Origin: Candidatus Leptovillus affinis
GTDB lineage: Bacteria; Chloroflexota; Anaerolineae; Promineifilales; Promineifilaceae
Direction: 5' to 3'
NCBI GenBank assembly: GCA_016705235.1
Contig: JADIYP010000007.1
Coordinates: 62,001-126,000, forward strand
DNA length: 64,000 nt
Position numbers and translations under genes: made by a program
The notes under the pieces: generated by a model
Databases searched by the model: none
Seen by the model: only the letters and a program-made list of their open reading frames with translations
Told to the model about the DNA's origin: nothing
In this document: one piece after another, positions 17,237-24,658 of the stretch
Layout of the letters: every line of letters starts with the position of its first letter
How positions within the stretch are numbered: the stretch's first letter is position 1

Positions 17237-18400
17237 ATGTTCGGCTTGCATTCTTCAACCCCGCATAAACCGGAAAACAGTTTTCCTGGCTGCCATCAAT
17301 TTTTGCTGATCGGCCTGATTGTGGGCCTGCTGGTCGGCTGCGCGCCCACAACACCGACCATGATACTGCCCACGTTGATGGCTACGGCCGTTTTCCCCAC
17401 GCCAACCGAACCCTTGCAGGCCGTCTCGCTGCCCGGCACATACACGCCCGCCCCTGCTGCCATCGCCACGCCCGCGCTCACGGGCACGCCCTGGTCAACG
17501 GCCGTGCCCACAATCACGCCCACCCCTGGACCCTCGCCCACGCCCGACCCCTACGCCGGATTAACGATTGCCGAACTGGCATTACGGCCGTACGGCGGCG
17601 GCGAGCTGCGCATTGTCGAAACAATGGCCGAATTGCCCAACTTTACCCGCAGCCTCATCACCTATCCCAGCGATGGCCTGACCATCTACGGCTTCATGAA
17701 CACGCCCCCCGGCGACAAACTGCCGGTGGTTCTCGTTCTGCACGGCTACGTCGACCCGGCCGATTACCAGATTCAAGCCTACACCACCCCCTACGCCGAC
17801 GCCTTCGCCAACGCCGGGTATCTGGTCATCCATCCCAACTACCGCAACTACCCGCCATCCGATTCCGGCCCCAATTTGTTCCGCGTCGGCTACGCCATCG
17901 ACACCCTGAACCTGATTGCCCTGATCAAAACCCAGGCCGGGCAGCCCGGCCCCCTGGCCCAGGCCGACCCGGAGGCCATTTACCTGTTTGGGCACAGCAT
18001 GGGCGGCGGCGTTGCCCTGCGCGTCATCAGCATCAGCAGCGATGTGCGCGCAGCGGCCCTGTATGGGGCGATGAGCGGCGACGAACAGAAGAACTTTGCG
18101 CGGATTTGGGAATGGTCTGGGGGGGAAGACGGCCGTATCGAACTAGACACCGGCGATGACCTGCTGCGCGCCATCTCTCCCAGCTACCACCTGGAACGCA
18201 TTCGTGTGCCGGTTAGCCTGCACCACGGCCTGGACGATGGCGTCGTCCCGCCAATCTGGTCGGACCAGTTATGCGAGGCGCTGCGAGGATTGGATAAGCC
18301 GGTGGAATGCCTGCATTACGCCGGTCAGCCGCACAACTTCGACAGCGCCGGCCAACGGCGATTGCTCGTGAACGTGCGTGATTTTTTTGCGCGGCATTAA
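17237..18400 (+). CDS. Secreted lipoprotein alpha/beta hydrolase (prolyl-oligopeptidase-like)
   Basis: A 387-residue serine hydrolase anchored by a lipobox (LIVGLLVGC, cysteine near residue 35) and a long Pro/Thr linker with TPTPGPSPTPDP. The catalytic domain has VVLVLHGY (oxyanion region), nucleophile GHSMGGG, an acid in HHGLDDGVVPP and histidine in GQPHNFD. It resembles the peptidase S9/dienelactone hydrolase branch, with esterase or peptidase activity on the outer face of the membrane. CCGGAG precedes the ATG. It is close behind the beta-propeller gene, and propeller plus hydrolase recalls the two domains of prolyl oligopeptidase split into two genes; that link is speculation. Confidence 0.85.
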   Translation: MFGLHSSTPHKPENSFPGCHQFLLIGLIVGLLVGCAPTTPTMILPTLMATAVFPTPTEPLQAVSLPGTYTPAPAAIATPALTGTPWSTAVPTITPTPGPSPTPDPYAGLTIAELALRPYGGGELRIVETMAELPNFTRSLITYPSDGLTIYGFMNTPPGDKLPVVLVLHGYVDPADYQIQAYTTPYADAFANAGYLVIHPNYRNYPPSDSGPNLFRVGYAIDTLNLIALIKTQAGQPGPLAQADPEAIYLFGHSMGGGVALRVISISSDVRAAALYGAMSGDEQKNFARIWEWSGGEDGRIELDTGDDLLRAISPSYHLERIRVPVSLHHGLDDGVVPPIWSDQLCEALRGLDKPVECLHYAGQPHNFDSAGQRRLLVNVRDFFARH

Positions 18401-18459
18401 AGGGCAGCCCCGGACACCCCCCAACAGACAAAACCAAGAAATTTGGCCGCAGATAAACG

Positions 18460-19191
18460 CTAACCAACCAAACAAACCCATCCGGCCGCCGCAAAAGCTA
18501 ACAGAAGAAAGGACACACCGCCCACTCCCCGTTGTTTCGCCAAATAAACCAGGCGCGGCGGGCCAAACAGCAGCAGAAACGCAAAAAACGTCAGCAAAAC
18601 CGGGCCAATCACGCCCGGATTTGTGATCAGAGCCAGAACCGCTTTCAACTGCACGGCCAGAAACACAAACATGACGTTCACGCCCAGCAGCCCAAACAAT
18701 GCCTGCCAGGGGTAACGGCCGTTTCCCCAACTCACCGTCGGCGTCACCTTCAAGGCCAGAAACGCCGTGTATAACAAAGACATGCCCAACCACGCCCCCG
18801 GCGCAAAAGCAAACAACGTCGCCGATTCCCCTTCGCCCAAAGCCAGGGTGTCCACCACAAAAATCGAATTGAAGTAGCCAAGCTGGAAGGCCAGCACAGT
18901 CATCATGGCCAGACCAAACACAACGCCCAACACAATGCGCGTCGGCCGGGCCAGCAGCGGGCTTTGTTCGGCCCACGCGCCCACACCTGGCCCCGGCTCC
19001 AATTTCCGAATCAGGAACACGCCCCCGCACATCAAAATATATGCGCCAATGAGGTAAATCGCGTTAAACCCGGATGGGGTTTGCAGAGTGGAAACGGCCG
19101 TGTCCCCCCACAGCCACAACACCGCCAGAGCCAGACCATCCACCAGCAGCGGCGCAGCCTTCAGCCACGCTATTTTTTGTCGCTCAACCAT
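18460..19191 (-). CDS. Polytopic membrane protein, unknown function
   Basis: I do not recognise a family. The 243-residue product has about seven hydrophobic helices (for example YLIGAYILMCGGVFLIRKL, LGVVFGLAMMTVLAFQLGY, VMFVFLAVQLKAVLAL and a final FLLLAFAAAGWVCLVG) and short polar loops, so it is an integral membrane protein. The gene begins 3 bases after the stop of the universal stress protein gene on the same strand, so the two are likely co-transcribed. It converges with the hydrolase gene, with 59 bp between stops and no clear terminator. Confidence 0.7.
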   Translation of the reverse strand: MVERQKIAWLKAAPLLVDGLALAVLWLWGDTAVSTLQTPSGFNAIYLIGAYILMCGGVFLIRKLEPGPGVGAWAEQSPLLARPTRIVLGVVFGLAMMTVLAFQLGYFNSIFVVDTLALGEGESATLFAFAPGAWLGMSLLYTAFLALKVTPTVSWGNGRYPWQALFGLLGVNVMFVFLAVQLKAVLALITNPGVIGPVLLTFFAFLLLFGPPRLVYLAKQRGVGGVSFLLLAFAAAGWVCLVG

Positions 19192-19194
19192 GCC

Positions 19195-20079
19195 TTAATC
19201 CTCTTGTGCCGCCTCTTCTTGTCGAATAACCATCGTCGCGCAGTGCGCGCCTTGCATCACCCGCTCCGCCACGCTGCCAAACACCCACATCTGAAACCCC
19301 GACGAACCCAGACTGGATAAAACAATCAGGTCAATCTGGTGCGAATCGGCATAATCAATAACTGCGTCGGCCACCGGCCCTACAACCACCTCCGCATGAG
19401 CCGTTACGCCGCCGGCTTGCAGCCGGATGCGCACGCGGGTCAGGTATTCCCACACCGGCGAGGTTTCCACTTCCTCGGCAACATTGGCGGCGGCAAAAGG
19501 AAATGGCAGCATCGGTTCTATCGCTTGCAGCAGCACAATTTCCGCGCCTAAAGCTGCGGCGATGTCGTGGGCAGGCGGCAGCGCCTGTTCGGCCAGCCGC
19601 GAGCCGTCTAAAGGGACGAGGATGCGCTTGATGCCTTCGGGCACAATTTGCTGGTGGCTGCGCAAGATGACGGTGGGACAGGGCGCGCGACGCAGCACTT
19701 TTTCGGCGACCCGGCCGTAAGACCAACGCGTGAGGCCAGAACGGCCGTGCGTGGTCATCAAGATCAGATCGACATCATTTTCCTGAACATAGGCGATGAT
19801 GGCGTTGGCGGGTTGGCCGGTGGAAACGGCCGTAACCACCTCCACCGCCGCCGGTAAATAATGACTGCGCACCGATTTCAAATAAAGCCCCGCCTCGTAC
19901 TTGCTCGTCTGCACTGCCCGTTCCACCAAACCGGGCCGGTCTGGGCGCGGGGTCGGCGTAACCACCGTCAGCAGGACAACCTGCGCCTTCATGCCTTCGG
20001 CAATCCGAATGGCCGGCAGCACAACCCGCTCCGCCAACTCCGAGCCATCCAAAGGAACCAAAATTTTACGGAAATTCAT
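19195..20079 (-). CDS. Tandem-domain universal stress protein
   Basis: A 294-residue protein of two UspA domains. Domain 1 starts MNFRKILVPLDGSELAE and domain 2 starts at about residue 151 with GIKRILVPLDGSRLAE. Each ends in the ATP-binding type loop: THGRSGLTRWSYGRVAEKVL and SSLGSSGFQMWVFGSVAERV. Such proteins bind ATP and support survival under stress or stasis. The ATG at 20079 is preceded by GAGGAGGTT; the frame runs upstream to 20166, but without a ribosome site. The downstream membrane protein starts almost at its stop codon. Confidence 0.92.
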   Translation of the reverse strand: MNFRKILVPLDGSELAERVVLPAIRIAEGMKAQVVLLTVVTPTPRPDRPGLVERAVQTSKYEAGLYLKSVRSHYLPAAVEVVTAVSTGQPANAIIAYVQENDVDLILMTTHGRSGLTRWSYGRVAEKVLRRAPCPTVILRSHQQIVPEGIKRILVPLDGSRLAEQALPPAHDIAAALGAEIVLLQAIEPMLPFPFAAANVAEEVETSPVWEYLTRVRIRLQAGGVTAHAEVVVGPVADAVIDYADSHQIDLIVLSSLGSSGFQMWVFGSVAERVMQGAHCATMVIRQEEAAQED

Positions 20080-20301
20080 CGAACCTCCTCCAATGCCTCC
20101 CAAAAGCGCCCGCTGCCCACAAAACATGACTTGTTTCTTAGTGAGGCGCGCCCGAACGTGAGGCATAATACCTATACAACCTGCTGCTTACTTTGATAAG
20201 CCTTAAAAGCATACCAGATTCCTGGTATCTGCACCGCAAGACTCACCCGAATAACCTTTCTGCCTCGTCACATCACCCCCAAAAGGTTCAAGGACACTCA
20301 C

Positions 20302-20373
20302 ATGGATTGGATTACCATCAGCATATTTTTACTCATCTTGCTGTTCACATTTCTGCCCGCGCCAAAAAAATAA
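20302..20373 (+). CDS. Possible 23-residue single-helix membrane peptide
   Basis: Within the 397-bp gap between the divergent stress protein and pilin genes, an ATG preceded by CAAGGA opens a 23-codon frame. Its product is almost wholly hydrophobic (starting MDWITISIFLLILLFTFLP) and ends PKK-stop, the shape of a small membrane peptide. Codon evidence is minimal and the frame could be chance. The rest of this gap (20080-20301 and 20374-20476) shows nothing I can name. Confidence 0.35.
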   Translation: MDWITISIFLLILLFTFLPAPKK

Positions 20374-20476
20374 AATGGAATAGCCTCAACCAACAAGCTC
20401 AAACCACGCGGCGGATTGATTGACAAAGGACAACCAGACTGCTAGCCTTGCGATTATAAAAGGAGGTGAGAATCAG

Positions 20477-20629
20477 ATGATTTTTCTGCCACGCGAAGAA
20501 GGACAAGGGTTAACCGAATATGGCATAACCATTGTCCTGGTCGCCATTATCATTGTGGCAATTTTAACCATTCTTGGACCGCAGATAGGGAATATGTTTA
20601 GCCGCGTCACCGCAGGTTTGTCTAAATAA
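20477..20629 (+). CDS. Flp-family type IVb pilin
   Basis: A 50-residue protein with a short basic/acidic leader (MIFLPREEGQG), then the Flp pilin pattern LTEYGITIVLVAIIIVAILT, with the Glu-Tyr pair at the start of the hydrophobic helix, and a short amphipathic tail. Flp pilins are cleaved by a TadV-type peptidase and assembled by the Tad secretion machine. A near-ideal ribosome site (AAGGAGGTGAG) sits 7 bases before the ATG, which sets the start and predicts strong translation. No Tad genes are nearby, so assembly must depend on a locus elsewhere. A clear terminator follows at 20787. Confidence 0.88.
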   Translation: MIFLPREEGQGLTEYGITIVLVAIIIVAILTILGPQIGNMFSRVTAGLSK

Positions 20630-20679
20630 TTTGGGCATCATTTATAACCGGCCCCGTCATTATTTTTTATAACAATATA

Positions 20680-20737
20680 GACCCCAAGGGTTTACTCCCC
20701 AGAATTTGGATTACCGGGACCTCAAACCCTTGGGGTC
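20680..20737. repeat. GACCCCAAGGGTTT palindromic element
   Basis: A full dispersed copy with spacer TACTCCCCAGAATTTGGAT and a tail (CTTGCCAGAGAAACC...ATAGCTACA) shared with the copies at 4847 and 61829. It lies between the pilin gene and its terminator. Confidence 0.92.
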
Positions 20738-20786
20738 TTGCCAGAGAAACCCGAATAGCTACATTTTTATCCCATTTATTTTTTAC

Positions 20787-20814
20787 AGCGCCCCCTCGTG
20801 GGGCGCTTTTTGTT
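20787..20814 (+). terminator. Rho-independent terminator downstream of the pilin gene
   Basis: GCGCCCC pairs with GGGGCGC around CTCGT and is followed by TTTTTGTT. It is the only strong terminator between the pilin and the zinc-ribbon gene. Confidence 0.88.
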
Positions 20815-20868
20815 ATGTGCTATAATTTCCGCGCAGCAGAACCCCACTGTGGCGGCGGAGAAGCATTT

Positions 20869-21471
20869 ATGACGATTCCTAGTTTGGAAACCATCACCTC
20901 GTTCCTCACCATTCTCGCGGCGATTTTGGGCGCGTTATTCGCCGCCCTGTGGCTGAGTCTCATTATCTGGGCCTTCCGCGACATGCGCGCGCGTTCACGC
21001 GATCCCTTTGCCCAAATTTTGGCGGCCCTGTTGGTGGCGGCGCTGCCATTTGTGGGCATCATCATTTATTTCATTTTACGGCCGCCAGAAACCCTGGCCC
21101 AGGCTTACGAACGCGCTCTGGAAGAAGAAGCTTTGCTGCAAGAGATTGAAGAACGCCCGGCGTGCCCCGGCTGTTCACGCACCATCGACCCCAACTGGAT
21201 TCTGTGCCCATATTGCCATACGCGCTTGCGCAAAGCCTGCCCCGACTGCCACGCCCTCATGGAATTATCCTGGAATTTATGCCCATTTTGTGGCAACCAA
21301 CATGTCGATCCGTATCGTGTGGACCTGCCCGAACCGGAAATTCAGTCTATACGTCTGACGCAAACCACCCAGGCCACGCCCTCTGGCAAGGACGAAAAGG
21401 ACAAGAAACCAGGCGAACAAGAAACCGTGCAAGCGCCGCCTGGCGCCTCTGTTGATGAAGAAGAAACGTAA
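20869..21471 (+). CDS. Membrane protein with double zinc ribbon
   Basis: A 200-residue protein with two N-terminal transmembrane helices (about residues 10-32 and 48-67; the second, PFVGIIIYFILRPPETL, resembles the PLDc_N type of small membrane domain). A cytosolic tail follows with two zinc-ribbon knuckles: CPGC...CPYC and CPDC...CPFC. The last 35 residues are charged and probably disordered. The ATG at 20869 is preceded by GGCGGAG; the longer frame from 20815 overlaps the terminator. The function is not known. It is followed 15 bp later by the SulP transporter, probably in one transcript. Confidence 0.85.
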   Translation: MTIPSLETITSFLTILAAILGALFAALWLSLIIWAFRDMRARSRDPFAQILAALLVAALPFVGIIIYFILRPPETLAQAYERALEEEALLQEIEERPACPGCSRTIDPNWILCPYCHTRLRKACPDCHALMELSWNLCPFCGNQHVDPYRVDLPEPEIQSIRLTQTTQATPSGKDEKDKKPGEQETVQAPPGASVDEEET

Positions 21472-21486
21472 TAAGGGAACCGTTTC

Positions 21487-23640
21487 ATGTTAGCAAAATT
21501 TGGGCCGAGAGTTAACCTGTCTTCTGTGTATCAACCGGCGATTTTTTATTTGGAACGGCCGTATCGCCTTTTCCGCTCTTACCAACGCAGCCACATTCGC
21601 CCGGACCTCATCGCCGGCATCACCGTCGCCGTCATCCTCCTTCCCCAGGGCATCGCCTTCGCCTTCATCGCCGAACTTCCACCGCAAATGGGCGTTTACG
21701 CCGCCATCGTCGGCGCAATCTTCGCCGCCCTCTGGGGCTCATCCGACCAGATGCAAACCGGGCCAACCAATTCTACCTCTTTACTGGTTTTCTCTTCTCT
21801 CTCCGGAATTATCGCCGTAGGTTCCCCCGAATATGTGGTCGCCGCCGGCATGGTCGCCCTGATGGCCGGATTGTTCCAATTAGCCATGGGTCTGGCCCGA
21901 TTGGGCATTCTTGTCAATTTTGTCTCCCACTCAGTAATCGTCGGGTTTGCCTCCGGCGCCAGCATTCTCATTGCCATCCGCCAGCTTCAGCCGCTGTTGG
22001 GCATGAACATCCCCAGCGATACCATTGTCGGCACACTCACCGTCACCTTCACAAACCTCAATCAGGTGCATTGGCCAACGGCCGTTCTCGGCATCGGCGT
22101 CATGGTCTTCATCGTCATCCTGCGTCGCCTCAACCCCAAACTACCCTCCGCCCTCATCAGCATGATCCTGGCCTCCGTCATCGTCTACATCCTCCAACTA
22201 GACAAATCAGGCGTCAGCGTCATCGGTCAACTGCCGCACAACCTGCCGCCACTGGCCAACCTACCCTTCTTCGATCTGGCGCTCATCTCCAAGCTGTCGC
22301 CGGGCGCGCTGGCCATCGGCGCCATCGGCCTGGTGCAAACCTCAGCCATTGCCCGGTCTCTAGCCGCCCGCACCGGCCAACGCCCAGACAGCAACCAGGA
22401 ATTTGTCGGCCAGGGCATCGCCAACATCGCCTCCGGCCTCTTTTCTGGCTACCCCATCACCGGGTCCTTCCCCCGCACAGCCATCAACTACGAGGCGGGC
22501 GCAAAATCACCCTTCTCTTCCATCTTTGCAGCCCTCTTTGTGATTATCGCCATGTTTGCCCTGGGGCCGATGGCGGCATATTTGCCGCGCACGGCTCTCG
22601 CCGGCGTGGTAATCGTCATCGCTTACGGCATGGTCGACACCGTAGAAATTCGCCGCATCTGGCAAGGCGCGGCCGGCGACGCCGCCATCATGGTCATCAC
22701 CCTGCTGGGCACGCTGGTCATCTCGTTGGAATTTGCCGTCCTGATCGGCATTTTGGTCTCCCTGGCGCTTTACGTGTTACGCACCAGCACCCCGCGCGTT
22801 TTGGCCGTCATTCCCGACCCCACCTTCAAACATTTCAACCATCAACCGGCCAGAGAAGGCTGCCCACAGCTCATCATCATCGAAATTTTAGGCGACCTGT
22901 ATTTTGGCGCGGTCAATCACGTTGAAGAAATCATTTTGGAACACCTGAAACAAAATCCGGATCAACGGTTTCTGATGCTGCGCATGCACAGCATAGACCA
23001 CGTTGATTTCAGCGGCATTCACATGCTGGAATCCATCGTCCACACTTACCGCGAGCGCGGCGGAGACGTGTTTATGGTGCGGGTCGGCCCTCCCGTCATG
23101 AGCATTATGGAATCTACCGGGTTCGATCTGTATTTGGGCAAAGAAAATTTTCTGGAAGACGACACCGCCATATCTCATCTGTTTTACCGCAAGCTCGACC
23201 CGGCTATTTGCATTTATGAATGTCCCTGGCGGGTATTTAAAGAGTGCCAAAACCTGCCTAAACGCAGCGATTTAATTGGCATCTCTAAAATCGGCGAGGT
23301 TCCGGCAAATTCGATGCCGGTTATCACACCGATGCAGCTTTGGCAAGAACTGCACGGACCAGAAAAAGAGAACTTGTATATTCTCGACGTGCGCGAACCG
23401 CGCGAATACCGTCGAGGGCATATTCCCCAGGCCAGATTGCTTTCACTGGCCGATATTTTGTCTAAACCAGACACGGCCGTTCCCCCAAACGCCAAAATTA
23501 TCCTGGTCTGCCGCCGTGGGCGGCGCAGCCGACGCGCCGCCCATACCCTGCAAGAACGCGGCATCACCAACCTCGCCGTGATGGAAGGCGGCATGATCGC
23601 CTGGGAAGCGGCCGGTTTATTGGAGGCAGTAGAGCTATGA
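21487..23640 (+). CDS. SulP-family anion transporter with STAS and C-terminal rhodanese domains
   Basis: A 717-residue membrane protein. Residues about 20-420 form the SulP transporter (sulfate, bicarbonate or other anion), with PQGIAFAFIAELPPQMG and the QTGPTNSTS signature. Residues about 440-560 are a STAS regulatory domain, and about 610-710 a rhodanese domain (ILDVREPREYRRGHIP) with catalytic C675 in LVCRRGRRSRRA. Between STAS and rhodanese is a cysteine-rich linker (CIYECPWRVFKECQ). The rhodanese suggests that transport is linked to sulfane sulfur handling, favouring sulfate or thiosulfate over bicarbonate, but this is inference. It overlaps glpX by four bases (ATGA). Confidence 0.93.
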   Translation: MLAKFGPRVNLSSVYQPAIFYLERPYRLFRSYQRSHIRPDLIAGITVAVILLPQGIAFAFIAELPPQMGVYAAIVGAIFAALWGSSDQMQTGPTNSTSLLVFSSLSGIIAVGSPEYVVAAGMVALMAGLFQLAMGLARLGILVNFVSHSVIVGFASGASILIAIRQLQPLLGMNIPSDTIVGTLTVTFTNLNQVHWPTAVLGIGVMVFIVILRRLNPKLPSALISMILASVIVYILQLDKSGVSVIGQLPHNLPPLANLPFFDLALISKLSPGALAIGAIGLVQTSAIARSLAARTGQRPDSNQEFVGQGIANIASGLFSGYPITGSFPRTAINYEAGAKSPFSSIFAALFVIIAMFALGPMAAYLPRTALAGVVIVIAYGMVDTVEIRRIWQGAAGDAAIMVITLLGTLVISLEFAVLIGILVSLALYVLRTSTPRVLAVIPDPTFKHFNHQPAREGCPQLIIIEILGDLYFGAVNHVEEIILEHLKQNPDQRFLMLRMHSIDHVDFSGIHMLESIVHTYRERGGDVFMVRVGPPVMSIMESTGFDLYLGKENFLEDDTAISHLFYRKLDPAICIYECPWRVFKECQNLPKRSDLIGISKIGEVPANSMPVITPMQLWQELHGPEKENLYILDVREPREYRRGHIPQARLLSLADILSKPDTAVPPNAKIILVCRRGRRSRRAAHTLQERGITNLAVMEGGMIAWEAAGLLEAVEL

Positions 23641-24614
23641 CTGTTGAACACCCACCCCGCAATATCGGCTTAGACCTGATCCGCGTGACAGAAACGGCCG
23701 CGTTAGCCGCCGGTCATTGGCTGGGATCAGGCGATCATGGGGCCGCCCACCGGGCGGCTACGCGCGCCATGGCCTCCGCTCTGGACACATTGGACATGGA
23801 CGGCCGTATCGTCATCGGTGAAGAGCGCGAAATAGACGGCCGTTCCCTTCTCGCCTGCGGCCAAAAAGTAGGCAACGGCAACGGCCCCGAAGTAGACCTG
23901 GCCATCGACCCCATCGACGGCACCAATCTGCTCATCAAAGGCCGTCCAGGAGCCATTTCCGTCGTCGGCATCACCCCGCGCAACACACTCTGGTCGCCTG
24001 GCCCCGCCGCCTACATGGAAAAAATCATCGTCGACCAAGAAGCCGCCTACGCCCTGGTACACGAATGCCTGGACGCTCCGGCCGCCTGGACACTGGCCCT
24101 CGTGGCCCGCGTCAAAGAAAAAGCGGTGCGCGATCTCACCGTCATCATTCTGGACCGCCCGCGCAACGAACAACTCATCCAGGAAGTTCGGGACACCGGG
24201 GCGCACATTTTGCTGAAAGATGAAGGCGACGCCGAAGGGGCATTGGTCACGTTATCGCCAGGGACCGGCGTAGACCTGCTGATGGGCATCGGCGGCGCGC
24301 ATCAGGGGGTATTGGCCGCCTGCGCCGTTAAAGCCATGAGCGGCGGCATGTTGGCCCGCCTCTGCCCACAAACCAAAGAGGAACGGCAGGAAGTGGAAGC
24401 CGCCGGTCTGGACATCAAAAAAATCATGACCGGCGATGAATTGGTGCAAACCGATGAGATATTTTTCGCCGCCACCGGCATCACCGACAGCGCCCTGCTG
24501 CCCGCCATGCGTTTCCGCAGCGATGTGGCCGAAACCCACTCGCTGCTGATTCGCTCCGAAACCGGCACGCGCCGCTTTATTCACGCCGAACACGGCCTGC
24601 GCGTCAAGCCATAA
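23637..24614 (+). CDS. glpX: Class II fructose-1,6-bisphosphatase
   Basis: GlpX hydrolyses fructose 1,6-bisphosphate to fructose 6-phosphate in gluconeogenesis (and sedoheptulose 1,7-bisphosphate in some lineages). The 325-residue protein shows the lithium-sensitive phosphatase motifs GRIVIGEERE and VDLAIDPIDGTNLL, then GGAHQGVLAACAVKAMSGG and LVQTDEIFFAATGIT. The start ATG overlaps the SulP stop, so it is translationally coupled. A short perfect copy of the GACCCC palindrome lies 4 bases after its stop. With gap and yvcK elsewhere in the window it fits a gluconeogenic lifestyle. Confidence 0.96.
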   Translation: MTVEHPPRNIGLDLIRVTETAALAAGHWLGSGDHGAAHRAATRAMASALDTLDMDGRIVIGEEREIDGRSLLACGQKVGNGNGPEVDLAIDPIDGTNLLIKGRPGAISVVGITPRNTLWSPGPAAYMEKIIVDQEAAYALVHECLDAPAAWTLALVARVKEKAVRDLTVIILDRPRNEQLIQEVRDTGAHILLKDEGDAEGALVTLSPGTGVDLLMGIGGAHQGVLAACAVKAMSGGMLARLCPQTKEERQEVEAAGLDIKKIMTGDELVQTDEIFFAATGITDSALLPAMRFRSDVAETHSLLIRSETGTRRFIHAEHGLRVKP

Positions 24615-24618
24615 AAAA

Positions 24619-24649
24619 GACCCCAAGGGTTTTGGAAACCCTTGGGGTC
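24619..24649. repeat. Minimal GACCCCAAGGGTTT palindrome, possible terminator between glpX and the nuclease gene
   Basis: Arms GACCCCAAGGGTTT and AAACCCTTGGGGTC are separated by only three bases, giving a 14-bp hairpin. On the minus strand the right flank reads TCTTTTTTATGG, so it could end transcription of the nuclease gene. On the plus strand the flank is TTACTGAATTT, which is less convincing. Confidence 0.7.
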
Positions 24650-24658
24650 TTACTGAAT

